In this document: positions 20,801 through 28,430 of the stretch, piece by piece | Layout: the number at the start of each line of letters is the position of its first letter | Position numbering within the stretch: position 1 is the first letter of the stretch | Assembly: GCA_020722065.1 (NCBI GenBank) | Contig: DYLK01000002.1 | Span: 128,714 to 167,115 of the forward strand | Source of the DNA: Melioribacter roseus | Lineage (GTDB): Bacteria; Bacteroidota; Ignavibacteria; Ignavibacteriales; Melioribacteraceae | Length of the DNA: 38,402 nucleotides | Reading direction: 5' to 3' | Notes under the pieces: model-generated | What the model was told of the DNA's origin: nothing | The model's database searches: none | What the model saw: only the letters and a program-made list of their open reading frames with translations | Program-made: the position numbers and the translations under genes

Positions 20801-21358
20801 CTGTTTGATTTTTCCAATTGTTCTTCTTTTTTTGATTGCATTTACAATTGTTTGTTTCAGATCCGACTTTTTTTGAAAATATCTCAAAAGCACTTTTAGA
20901 TTTTCATTTCCAGAAGCAATATCGTTTTCATAAATTGTTTCAAAAGATTGAGAGATTAATTCGTCAGAAACTGTTTCATCAACAGTTGTAAAGTTTGTAT
21001 CAATGTTTGCTTGTGGAGCATATTCTCGCAATATTTCCGTACAAAACGAATGAATTGTTGAGATATTTGCCGAAACTAAGTGTTTTCTCATTTCTTTGAA
21101 TTTGAATCTTTCTTCAGGACTTACAGAATTCAAAATTCTTTCTTGAATTTCGCGGGAAATCTTTACATATAATTCGCTTGCTGCCTTATCCGTAAAAGTA
21201 ATTGCAATAATTTTATCAAGTGTCGGATTTTCAAATTCGGCAATATTTACAAAACGTTTGGCAAAGAGAAATGTTTTTCCCGAGCCAGCATTTGCAGTAA
21301 GTGCAATGTGATTTTTATAATTTAGTGCGGCTTTTTGGTAAGTTGTAAGTTCACTCAT
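17861..21358 (-). CDS. AddA/RecB-like UvrD-family helicase with C-terminal Fe-S type nuclease
   Basis: 1,165 residues. UvrD-type motor: Walker A TANAGSGKTF (GSGKT 25-29), motif II MIDEFQDTNES (Asp377), motif III VVGDEKQSIYMF, and late motifs ILTIHKAKGLDFKRVF and RLLYVAITRAKDELYI. C-terminal PD-(D/E)xK nuclease: YGIVDKI then LIIDYKSD with Asp1059 and Lys1061. Cys920 (LQCPRKY) plus Cys1147, Cys1150 and Cys1158 (CPNCPFFIDNKC) form the four-cysteine pattern that holds a 4Fe-4S cluster in AddB-type nucleases. It would process double-strand breaks for recombination. No AddB or RecC/D gene is nearby. Start overlaps the sensor kinase by 8 bp. The exact type (AddA, RecB or single-chain variant) is open. 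Confidence 0.85.
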   Translation of the reverse strand: MSELTTYQKAALNYKNHIALTANAGSGKTFLFAKRFVNIAEFENPTLDKIIAITFTDKAASELYVKISREIQERILNSVSPEERFKFKEMRKHLVSANISTIHSFCTEILREYAPQANIDTNFTTVDETVSDELISQSFETIYENDIASGNENLKVLLRYFQKKSDLKQTIVNAIKKRRTIGKIKQEFYSNSDTKSIILEKFDRYFKEIFSSKIDEIFHLLNEVSAEFLSEKPKNDNAQKMNWWLQNFPINGELFEKLKYLLKSDYYTTFLTLKTAVRSEVAKSISNSDEKSRRITEFYSAVKDFNISQKDENLDSLILLNSAFLNFFDEILSIYTEKKRENSFLDFEDLILYSEFVISQKEIQAELSEKFKFIMIDEFQDTNESQVEIFLPILEYLKKGNLFVVGDEKQSIYMFNNAELEIFAETKTKVSANYGQVLELPHSFRLAPNLAFFTNVLFAEIFKNPNPIFNEVEYNKMVSTRPKSEKGKCEFLLVENDSELSEAEIIAKKIKSIVLKENAKFDEFGILVYKNSFIGELERVFQIAKIPYSIVGGQGFYQQTVITDLKNYFSFLLSPEDDFSLVAILRSPFFLFEDRLILEIFSQNGSSFWEKLMNFNTENEIVINTRKILQKHVEMADFLEPLSLIKIVLEDSGFWGLVSATKNGIQNIANLKKLISISLSKIGNEISTLFDFIEFLDHSIKKVEESNAELFESENKVQILTIHKAKGLDFKRVFLYKMNAQLNKNSANSNEIFIDKTFGLVAKSPSANYYDEYLTSSIYWIYKYYDKQKHEAEFKRLLYVAITRAKDELYISAKLNKPNKENIVKNDGFFKMILEGLGISETDLPFTINGNLDFINLEKNEFYQDSIEMMINKSEIIDEIIEDEEKSEEVLEKENLTFPLKDFEKNEVISASKIAYFLQCPRKYELTYELGLGKLQSLLNSKVEFEHTSEQNEDEQIPSNLIGTILHKIMELNILNVERKSEIEEVIGQFANDLNLRKSILEEILPILNNFFNSNESSVVQNGEEFWNEREIYIKENDYFLYGIVDKIIRYEDKILIIDYKSDRNIEQKYLQKFEQYLPQLKFYSYLIYKLFENVNSVEIQLIFFRKPELSQKRIFAKTEIMEFGKEIAEIVHKIRNKDFEANHHFCPNCPFFIDNKCIVDLNHI

Positions 21359-24188
21359 TTTTTAATTTCACCTCGAAAATAGTACCATTATCATTCGAAT
21401 CCACAAGCAAAATATCAGAACCTGTATTTTGCAAAAACTGTTTACTCAAAAATAATCCCAAACCCATTCCTTTTTCTTTTGTCGAGAAATTTTTATTGAA
21501 AATCTTATTGAAATTTTCATTATCAATTTTTTTGCCGTTGTTCCAAATTCGCACAAAAGTGTACTCAATTTTTCTTTCAATTGAAATGATAATTTTCTTT
21601 GCCTCACTTTCCTTTGCGTTTTTAATTAGATTTATGAAAACGCGGGAAAGATATTCCTTATCTGAAGCCACAAACAAATCAGATTCCAAATTTTCAAATG
21701 TGATTGAAATATCAGAGTATAAATTTTCTACATCTTTTAATATTTGAGACAAATTTACAACTTGAACTTTAACACTCGGCATTTTTGCAAAAGCTGAAAA
21801 TTCATCTGCAATTTTGCTCAATATTTCAATTTGTTTAAGTAATGTTGAAGTGATTTTTTCAAAATACTCTTCATATTTCGGAGAATTATCGCTTTTTACA
21901 GCAATTAATTGTTGAATTGCTAATTTCATCGGCGTAAGCGGATTTTTGATTTCGTGTGCCACTTGGCGAGCCATTTCTTGCCAGGTTGCTTCTCTTTCCA
22001 TCTGAATAATTTGTTTTTGTGCAGTTCCAAGTTGTTTTGCCATTTGATTAAAATTATTCGTTAATTCTTTCAATTCTCCAAAACTTTGAGATTCAATTTG
22101 TATATCAAAATCGCCAGTTGACATTTTTTTGGTTGCTTCAGATAATCTTAAAATCGGGCTTGTAATTTTATTTACAAGAAAAATTGCCATTAGAATAATA
22201 ATAAAACCAGTTATTGAATAAGTGCTAATCAAAGCCATATCAAGGTCAGTTGCGGAAATTGACATTGTAATTGGGTTGAAAGCCGAATTTATCTCAATAA
22301 AATATTTCCGTCCGCCCAAAACAATTTCTGCAACGAAAGAATGATAAATTTTGTGATAAATTGTTGTTTGATAAATCTTGTTTTTAATAATCTTCTGATT
22401 TTCGGCTAAAGATAGATTTTTTTGAAGATTTTCATCCAAAATTCCGTTTGTGTAAAATTCCTCGTAAGTACTATAAATACAATAACTTGAATTATAAATT
22501 GAAAAATTAATCCCTAAATTTTTGTGAATTTCATTTAGTTTTTCTGTAGAAAGACTAACATTTTTAGAATCCGATAAAATGTAGTTTTTCACTTGATTTG
22601 CTCTTTTTCGCAATTTGAATTCAATTGCATCAAAATTTTTCTTTTCCGCAAAATCCCGTAAATAAAATCCCAAAAATACGAGTGGCAAAGTTGTGATAAG
22701 AATTACCGAAAGCACAAGAACAAATTTGAAATTAAAAATTATGGTCGATTTTTTTAGTGAAATTAGGGAAAGAATTAGGTAAATCAGAAATATTGCGACT
22801 AAATGAATAAAAAATATTTTCAAATTTTTGAAAACAAATTCTGTTAAGTTGTCGTTTCGCTTAATAAAAGTGTAGATTTTTGAATTATTCCCAAAAACTT
22901 TAACAATGGAATAATTTCCATTTGAGAAAGAGGTGTTTTTGCTCGACTTTGAAAGTTGACTTTCTTCAGAAAAAGGGAAATTATCTGAAAGGAAAGTAAT
23001 TTTATTATTTTCTTCAATCATCAGTGATATTTGTGAGAAATCAAAAATTTTATTTTGAAAAGACGATAAATTTTTGAAAAAATCCGCACTAGTCGAATTA
23101 AAAATATTCTCAATGGAATTATTTGCAAAAACCACGATTTGAAATTCATTCCTATCAAATGAAAAGAATTTTTCCACTTTAATAATATTTGAATTTAACT
23201 GGAAATCAGCTTTTCTTTCCGTTTCTGATAACTGAAAGTTATTTTCAAAATAAGATAAAATTTGTCCATTTTTATAAACGAGAATATAATTCCCAATTGA
23301 TTCCAAGTGGAAAAGCGAGTTTTCCCAAATCTTGAAAGCTGAATTATTGCCTAAATTTTCTGCATTAATTTGCTGATTGACAAAATCTTCTAAATCATTT
23401 TGTATAATAGCTTTCAGGTAAAAATTATTTGGTCGAACAAGTTTATGTGATAATGCAGTAAATATTTTATAATCTTTGGCGGAATTATGTTCATTTAATA
23501 TTAAAAGAGAAATGAATGATGACAGAAAAAGAGTAGAAAAAATCAATTTACTCGTTTTCCCAAATCCAAAAACAAGGATGATAATCAGCAATGAAATAAG
23601 AAATTTGCTAAAAATATTAATTTCGTGAAGAGGGAAAAATTTCTCAATTAATATATTAAAGACAAGAAGTGTAATGAAAAAGGCAATTCCAACGAAAAAT
23701 GATTTTTCTGACGTAAAAATCTTCTTCGAGAAATTTGCCGTTTTGATTAAAAGGAAAGTAAAAAAGAAGGAAATTCCAAGTAAATTGAGAATAAAAGCAA
23801 TATTAAAAAAATCTAGTAAATTAAAGGAAGTGTTGAAAAGTTGATATTTTGAATCGAAGATAATGCTTTTTAGTGTTGCTCCAAATAATCTTAATAAGAT
23901 TATAAAGAAAAACGCAACTACGATGAATATTATACTTTTCACCCAAAATTTTTCTGTTTGTTTCTTGATTAATGGGAATAATTCTTTGTTATTTAACAAA
24001 TTTAATAGTAAAAGTCCAAAAATAGTAGTGATAAACAGCGAAATTGGTTTCCCAATTAAGCCGAAAAGAAAAGTAGTGGAAAAGTAAGTTGAATCAAAAA
24101 AAGGATTTTTTAGATTAAATCCCTTTAAAATATAAAGCAACACAAAATAGAATAAAGTTAAACCAGAAATTTTTAGAATTGTTTTCAA
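21351..24188 (-). CDS. NtrY-like membrane sensor histidine kinase
   Basis: 945 residues. The N-terminal 250 or so residues hold several hydrophobic helices, then an extracytoplasmic region, two further membrane spans flanking a sensor domain of about 150 residues, and a HAMP linker (INKITSPILRLSEATKKMS). The kinase core follows: H-box VAHEIKNPLTP with phospho-accepting His745, N-box FINLIKNAKES, F/G boxes FNKNFSTKEKGMGLGLF. The HEIKNPLTP sequence and layout are those of NtrY-type kinases. No response regulator is adjacent. The start is TTG at 24188, inside the stop of the preceding gene (TTGA, 4-bp overlap), so translation is probably coupled. Signal sensed unknown. Confidence 0.88.
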   Translation of the reverse strand: MKTILKISGLTLFYFVLLYILKGFNLKNPFFDSTYFSTTFLFGLIGKPISLFITTIFGLLLLNLLNNKELFPLIKKQTEKFWVKSIIFIVVAFFFIILLRLFGATLKSIIFDSKYQLFNTSFNLLDFFNIAFILNLLGISFFFTFLLIKTANFSKKIFTSEKSFFVGIAFFITLLVFNILIEKFFPLHEINIFSKFLISLLIIILVFGFGKTSKLIFSTLFLSSFISLLILNEHNSAKDYKIFTALSHKLVRPNNFYLKAIIQNDLEDFVNQQINAENLGNNSAFKIWENSLFHLESIGNYILVYKNGQILSYFENNFQLSETERKADFQLNSNIIKVEKFFSFDRNEFQIVVFANNSIENIFNSTSADFFKNLSSFQNKIFDFSQISLMIEENNKITFLSDNFPFSEESQLSKSSKNTSFSNGNYSIVKVFGNNSKIYTFIKRNDNLTEFVFKNLKIFFIHLVAIFLIYLILSLISLKKSTIIFNFKFVLVLSVILITTLPLVFLGFYLRDFAEKKNFDAIEFKLRKRANQVKNYILSDSKNVSLSTEKLNEIHKNLGINFSIYNSSYCIYSTYEEFYTNGILDENLQKNLSLAENQKIIKNKIYQTTIYHKIYHSFVAEIVLGGRKYFIEINSAFNPITMSISATDLDMALISTYSITGFIIILMAIFLVNKITSPILRLSEATKKMSTGDFDIQIESQSFGELKELTNNFNQMAKQLGTAQKQIIQMEREATWQEMARQVAHEIKNPLTPMKLAIQQLIAVKSDNSPKYEEYFEKITSTLLKQIEILSKIADEFSAFAKMPSVKVQVVNLSQILKDVENLYSDISITFENLESDLFVASDKEYLSRVFINLIKNAKESEAKKIIISIERKIEYTFVRIWNNGKKIDNENFNKIFNKNFSTKEKGMGLGLFLSKQFLQNTGSDILLVDSNDNGTIFEVKLKNE

Positions 24189-24571
24189 TTGAATTCTTTG
24201 ATTGTAATTTGGTCAATTTGCCACAATTTATCTTTAATATTAACCGAAAAATAAATATGATATTTCTGTCGCCCATTTGTTAAGACAAAAAATATATAAG
24301 AAAATCTTTCCCCAAAATGAGAATTTGAGACTTTTACAGTATGGAATTTGTGATTTTGAAGAAACTCTTTGAACATAAATTTCAACTGATTTTTACCAAA
24401 ATAATCATTTGTTAAATCATAACTGACGTAAGTTTGGTCGTTCAGATGAATATCTGGAATTTCCCTTTTTTGAAGTAGAGTGTTAGTTAAAGTTTGTGTT
24501 ATTTCCTCAGGAATATTTTGAGGAAATAACACATTTGAAAATGCTAATAATATTAGAATTATTCTTCTCAT
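24185..24571 (-). CDS. Small secreted DUF4783-like protein
   Basis: 128 residues with a signal peptide (MRRIILILLAFSNVLFPQ). The mature part starts IPEEITQTL and goes through FGKNQLKFMFKEFLQNH to HIYFSVNIKDKLWQIDQITI. This order, a helix, then a small beta sheet ending in a WxIxQIxI strand, resembles the NTF2-like DUF4783 family of Bacteroidota; I could not check it by search. Probably periplasmic. It is 13 bp after the FN3 lipoprotein gene and overlaps the sensor kinase start by 4 bp, so a link with signal sensing is possible but unproven. Confidence 0.65.
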   Translation of the reverse strand: MRRIILILLAFSNVLFPQNIPEEITQTLTNTLLQKREIPDIHLNDQTYVSYDLTNDYFGKNQLKFMFKEFLQNHKFHTVKVSNSHFGERFSYIFFVLTNGRQKYHIYFSVNIKDKLWQIDQITIKEFN

Positions 24572-24584
24572 ACATCGAAAATAA

Positions 24585-25403
24585 CTATTTTCGGTTAATT
24601 ATAACTTTATCTTTAGTAATTGGGACTGAAATTTTCTTTAACAAAGTTTCACCTTCAACAAGTTGATAAGCCCAATCAAAAACAACTCTTTCGTTAGTAA
24701 TATTTGAAATTCTAATTTTGGCATAATGATTTGCGTTTGTCCAAATTACATAAGTGTGATTTATTGCAGCTGGAAGATATTTTACATTTTCACCAGGTTG
24801 CAATTCTACCCAACCAGTTGAAGGAGCAGAAGTAACATCGTAAATATCATTTGTAACGCCAACATCTTGAATATCAGTATCTGCCCAAACATTCAACCAG
24901 AAAGTTCCGTTATTATTCTCAAAAAAGAAATCGGCGTAAGGTGAATTAAATTCAACTACACTTTGCAATGAAAAACTGAATCCAGCATCATTTGGGAATT
25001 GGAGATAATCATATACCATTTCGTTAAAATCATCTGGACGTGGAATAGCAAAAGCGACATCGTAACTAAGTTCACTTTCGTTCCCGTAAATATCAACTGC
25101 GGCGACAGCGTAATAATATGTTTCACCATTTATGGCGTCTCCGTCAAAATAATAATTTAATGTTGTCGAACCAATGTAAAGATAATTCCCATCATAAGTA
25201 GAATTAACATAAATATCGTAATGTGAAATATCTGCTTCGGAATTGTAGTCCCAATTAATTTCAACTCCATTATCAACTGCTAAAACAGAAAGATTTCGAG
25301 GGGCAATTGGTGCATTTTGTGCGTCACTATTATCTATCGAATCACATCCCCAAAAAGTAATAACTAAAAGCAAAATCGCGAGTAAACGACTAATATTTTT
25401 CAT
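24585..25403 (-). CDS. Lipoprotein with one fibronectin type III domain
   Basis: 272 residues from the ATG at 25403, chosen because TGGAGAAAAA stands right before it and it opens the lipoprotein signal (ISRLLAILLLVITFWGC, Cys20). A start 8 codons earlier, MEFKNGEK, lacks a site and would spoil the signal. Residues about 35-125 are an FN3 domain (PRNLSVLAVDNGVEINWDY, then YYYAVAAVDIYGNESELS). The remaining 150 residues are beta-rich and not recognised. Likely anchored in the outer membrane. It heads the run FN3 lipoprotein, DUF4783-like, sensor kinase, helicase-nuclease. Confidence 0.82.
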   Translation of the reverse strand: MKNISRLLAILLLVITFWGCDSIDNSDAQNAPIAPRNLSVLAVDNGVEINWDYNSEADISHYDIYVNSTYDGNYLYIGSTTLNYYFDGDAINGETYYYAVAAVDIYGNESELSYDVAFAIPRPDDFNEMVYDYLQFPNDAGFSFSLQSVVEFNSPYADFFFENNNGTFWLNVWADTDIQDVGVTNDIYDVTSAPSTGWVELQPGENVKYLPAAINHTYVIWTNANHYAKIRISNITNERVVFDWAYQLVEGETLLKKISVPITKDKVIINRK

Positions 25404-25524
25404 TTTTTCTCCATTTTTGAATTCCAATTAAACAAAATAAATGCCAAATAAATTGTTGTTTTTTAGCAAACAGAGAATGATTTTGCAAATAGATGTTCAA
25501 TATTTGCACAACTATTATAAATAG

Positions 25525-26805
25525 TTAGACATATTCACCATTTATGTACAATTTAGAATTATTAAAAATTCCGATTGCTTTTCCAGTTAGAAGTTTTTTA
25601 TCAAACGGAGAATTTTTTGATTTTGATTTTGATTGAACCAAATTTACAGCCCAAACTTTATCTGGAATTAGAAAAGTAAATTCTGCTTTGTTACCAACTT
25701 TAATCTGTGGAATTTCAATATTTAGAATTTGTCTTGGATTTATTGCAAATTTTTGAATTATTTGTTCAATGCTCAATTTCTTTTTATTATAAAGTTCGGA
25801 AAGTGCAAGTCCAACTTCCGTTTCCAAACCGATAATTCCATTTGGAGCTTGAACAAATTCAACTTCTTTATCTTCTTGCGTATGTGGTGCGTGGTCGCTT
25901 GCAATAACATCAATTGTACCATCAACCAAACCTTCTATAATTGCTTCAACATCTTCGTCGGTTCGTAATGGCGGGTTCATTTTATAATTTGTATCGTAAC
26001 TTCTTAAACTATTTTCAGTTAATGAAAAATGATGTGGAGTTACTTCTGCCGTTACATTTAAGCCTTTTGCTTTTGCTTTTCTCACTAAATCGACTGAATT
26101 TTTTGTGCTGATATGTGCAATATGTAATTTACCTTGTGTGTATTCAGCAAGGAGAATATCGCGTGCTATTGTCAATTCTTCAGCAACAGAAGGAATTGGT
26201 GGTAATCCTAATTCAGTTGAAATTGTCCCTTCATTAATAGAACCGCCAGCTAATGATTCATCTTCGCAATGTTCAATTAAAGGTGCTCCAATAGGTTTTA
26301 AGTATTCTAATGCTATTTTTACCATGTTTGCAGTTTTTACTGCTACTCCATCATCAGAAAAGGCAACTGCCCCAGATTCATGCATTTCATAAATTGGAGA
26401 TAAACTTTCTCCTTTTCGTCCTTTTGTAACAGCACCAATAGGAAAAACATTTACGATATGATTTTCAGATTTTTTTATAATTGATTCAACAACTTCCGAA
26501 GTATCAATTGTGGGATTAGTGTTCGGCATACAAGCAATTGCAGTAAATCCACCTTCGGCAGCTGCATCTGAGCCAGTTTTTATAGTTTCAGCTTGTTCGT
26601 AACCAGGTTCGCGTAAATGTACGTGCATATCAAAAAATCCAAGAGTACAAATTGTTTTATCAAATTCAATTACTTTGACATCTTCTGTGGGAATTATATT
26701 TTCTGCAATTTTTTTGATAATTCCATTTTCAATTAATATGTCTGAAATTTGATTGATATGCAAAGTCGGGTCAATAATTTGAAGATTTTTCAATAAATAT
26801 TTCAT
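25525..26805 (-). CDS. pyrC: Dihydroorotase (class I type)
   Basis: 426 residues. It closes carbamoyl aspartate to dihydroorotate, the third step of UMP synthesis. Metal-binding His61 and His63 are in FFDMHVHLREPGYEQ; the following KTGSDAAAEGGFTAIACMPNT, LIEHCED, HIAHISTKNS and catalytic Asp304 in VIASDHAPHTQED are all present, so the enzyme should be active. The DMHVHLREPG pattern is that of the class I group (PyrC of Bacillus, not E. coli). AAGGAC precedes the ATG. It is last in pyrR-pyrB-pyrC, 9 bp after pyrB. Weak inverted repeats follow (see rejected items). Confidence 0.94.
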   Translation of the reverse strand: MKYLLKNLQIIDPTLHINQISDILIENGIIKKIAENIIPTEDVKVIEFDKTICTLGFFDMHVHLREPGYEQAETIKTGSDAAAEGGFTAIACMPNTNPTIDTSEVVESIIKKSENHIVNVFPIGAVTKGRKGESLSPIYEMHESGAVAFSDDGVAVKTANMVKIALEYLKPIGAPLIEHCEDESLAGGSINEGTISTELGLPPIPSVAEELTIARDILLAEYTQGKLHIAHISTKNSVDLVRKAKAKGLNVTAEVTPHHFSLTENSLRSYDTNYKMNPPLRTDEDVEAIIEGLVDGTIDVIASDHAPHTQEDKEVEFVQAPNGIIGLETEVGLALSELYNKKKLSIEQIIQKFAINPRQILNIEIPQIKVGNKAEFTFLIPDKVWAVNLVQSKSKSKNSPFDKKLLTGKAIGIFNNSKLYINGEYV

Positions 26806-26814
26806 AATTCGTCC

Positions 26815-27738
26815 TTAATTTGGAAGAGTTCCGAGTAAATAAAGAATTGCCATTCGGATAGCAACTCCGTTTGTAACTTGTTCGAGAATAAGTTGATAAG
26901 GTCCATCAGCAACTTCTGAAGTAATTTCAACACCACGATTTATTGGACCTGGATGCAAGATAACTATTTCAGGATTATATTTTTCCAAACGTTCGCGAGT
27001 TATTCCAAAATACTTGTGATATTCGTTAACATTTGGAATTGCACCACCAGCTTCTCTTTCTAATTGAATTCGAAGAACATTGAGTACGTCATTTTCACGA
27101 ATTGCATCTTCAACTTTTTGGTAGATTTTTACACCTAATTTTTCAATATTTCTTGGAATCATAGTTGCTGGTCCGCAAACTGAAACATTAGCCCCAAGTG
27201 TTTGTAATCCAAAAATATTAGATAACGCAACTCGGCTATGTGAAACATCGCCAACAATACAAACATTTTTACCAGAAAGTTTACCCAATTTTTCTTCTAT
27301 CGAGAAAAAATCGAGTAATGCCTGAGTTGGATGTTCATGTCTCCCATCTCCAGCATTTATAATGTTTGCATTAGAAATTCTTGTTAAAAAATCGGGAACA
27401 CCTGCTGATTGATGGCGAACAACAATCATATCTATTTTCATTGCTTCAATATTTTTCACAGTGTCTTTAAAAGTTTCCCCTTTTTTTGTGCTACTTGTAG
27501 ATATAGAAAAGTTAATTGTATCAGCAGATAATCTTTTTTGTGCTAATTCGAATGAAATTCTGGTTCGAGTAGAATTTTCAAAAAATAGATTTACAATTGT
27601 TTTTCCAGTTAAAGTAGGAACTTTTTTAATTGGACGTTCAAGAACTTCGCGAAAAGTTTTTGCTGTATCAATAATTAATTCTATATCTTCACGAGGTGTA
27701 TTTCTTAATCCTAATAAATGTTTACTTGATAACGACAT
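26815..27738 (-). CDS. pyrB: Aspartate carbamoyltransferase catalytic chain
   Basis: 307 residues from the ATG at 27738, preceded by CTGGAG at a good distance; the TTG seven codons earlier would overlap pyrR and is less likely. It condenses carbamoyl phosphate and aspartate, the first committed step of pyrimidine synthesis. The carbamoyl-phosphate loop FFENSTRTRISFE (STRTR 56-60), HPTQALLDFFSIEEKLG, VCIVGDVSHSRVA and the aspartate-site HPGPINRGVEI are all in place. No regulatory chain pyrI follows, as usual when PyrR is present. It starts 1 bp after the pyrR stop. Confidence 0.95.
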   Translation of the reverse strand: MSLSSKHLLGLRNTPREDIELIIDTAKTFREVLERPIKKVPTLTGKTIVNLFFENSTRTRISFELAQKRLSADTINFSISTSSTKKGETFKDTVKNIEAMKIDMIVVRHQSAGVPDFLTRISNANIINAGDGRHEHPTQALLDFFSIEEKLGKLSGKNVCIVGDVSHSRVALSNIFGLQTLGANVSVCGPATMIPRNIEKLGVKIYQKVEDAIRENDVLNVLRIQLEREAGGAIPNVNEYHKYFGITRERLEKYNPEIVILHPGPINRGVEITSEVADGPYQLILEQVTNGVAIRMAILYLLGTLPN

Positions 27739-27739
27739 A

Positions 27740-28288
27740 TTATTCTCCAGAACTATCAATTAAATAAACAGCATCTTCACCATCAACTTCAAGCAATTTT
27801 ACTTTTACTTCTTCATTTATGGAAGTTGGGATGTTTTTCCCTACATAGTTTGCTTTAATTGGCATTTGCCGATGACCTCGATCAACTAAAATACAAAGTT
27901 GAATTGATTGTGGTCTTCCTAAATCCATAATTGCATCGAGAGCCGCACGAACAGTTCGTCCCGTATAAAGCACATCATCAATAAGAATTATGTCTTTATC
28001 ATTTATATCAAAAGTGATATTTGTAACGGAAACTTTAGGTTGTTTGAGTCTATTTCTGAAATCATCGCGATAAAGAGTAATATCGAGAACTCCAAGTTTC
28101 AAATTTGAGTTGTTTTCAATTTCTGAAATTTTAGAATGAATTCTGCGGGCAATAAATTCTCCACGTGTTCGCATTCCGATAAGTACCAGATTTTCAGAAC
28201 CTTTATTCTTTTCAATAATTTCATGTGCAAGTCGTGTTATCGTTCTTTCCAGACTTGCTTGATCGATAATTAATGCTTTTATTTTCAT
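27740..28288 (-). CDS. pyrR: PyrR pyrimidine operon regulator / uracil phosphoribosyltransferase
   Basis: 182 residues from the ATG at 28288 (MKIKALIIDQ); a TTG five codons earlier would place the start in the leader hairpin. The PRPP motif is LIDDVLYTGRTVRAALDA (DDVLYTGRT 104-112), with the PyrR-specific LVLIGMRTRGEFIARR and LCILVDRGHRQMPI. PyrR makes UMP from uracil and, in Bacillus, binds leader RNA to end transcription when UMP/UTP is high. It is the first gene of pyrR-pyrB-pyrC and follows a terminator-like hairpin whose 3' arm (GAGG) is also its ribosome binding site. Confidence 0.94.
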   Translation of the reverse strand: MKIKALIIDQASLERTITRLAHEIIEKNKGSENLVLIGMRTRGEFIARRIHSKISEIENNSNLKLGVLDITLYRDDFRNRLKQPKVSVTNITFDINDKDIILIDDVLYTGRTVRAALDAIMDLGRPQSIQLCILVDRGHRQMPIKANYVGKNIPTSINEEVKVKLLEVDGEDAVYLIDSSGE

Positions 28289-28325
28289 AAAAAAAAACCT
28301 CAAGAAATTTTTACTTTTCTTGAGG
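28289..28325 (-). promoter_or_regulatory. Attenuator-like hairpin with T9 run in front of pyrR
   Basis: Minus strand: CCTCAAGAAA (28316-28325), 8-nt loop, TTTCTTGAGG (28298-28307), then nine T and the pyrR ATG. The stem is a perfect 10 bp. It can act as an intrinsic terminator, and because its 3' arm holds the GAGG site for pyrR it can also hide that site. The 18-codon leader ORF runs right through it and stops within the 3' arm. Regulation by UTP, by PyrR or by both is inference. Confidence 0.65.
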
Positions 28326-28356
28326 ATCTCCTAAAATATTTTACAAATTCTTTCAT
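28300..28356 (-). CDS. Putative pyr leader peptide, 18 residues
   Basis: An ATG at 28356 with a strong AAGGAG site 4 nt upstream gives MKEFVKYFRRSSRKVKIS and then TGA at 28300-28302, 11 nt before the pyrR ATG. Its last 8 or so codons lie inside the hairpin at 28298-28325, so a ribosome finishing it would hold the hairpin open. This is the logic of E. coli pyrL-pyrBI attenuation. The peptide sequence itself matches nothing I know. Too short for ordinary gene callers; its use as a leader is inferred from position. Confidence 0.5.
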   Translation of the reverse strand: MKEFVKYFRRSSRKVKIS

Positions 28357-28401
28357 TTTCTCCTTTTTTATCACGCGGATAAAGTTAAAGGTAATTAAAA
28401 A

Positions 28402-28424
28402 AAAAGGTGCTTTCAGCACCTTTT
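28402..28424 (-). terminator. Intrinsic terminator after the OmpA-family gene
   Basis: A perfect 10-bp stem (AAAAGGTGCT with AGCACCTTTT), 3-nt loop, then TTTTTAATT on the minus strand, starting 7 bp past the stop codon at 28431. It isolates the OmpA gene from the pyr operon, whose promoter must then lie between here and 28365; no clear box is visible (TACCTTTA near 28388 is the nearest). Confidence 0.85.
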
Positions 28425-28430
28425 CAAAAT

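Noticed and set aside
25484-25526. Two short inverted repeats after pyrC (TGCAAAT/ATTTGCA and AACTATT/AATAGTT)
   Set aside because: Only 7 bp each, AT-rich and without a T-run on the minus strand; not convincing as terminators.
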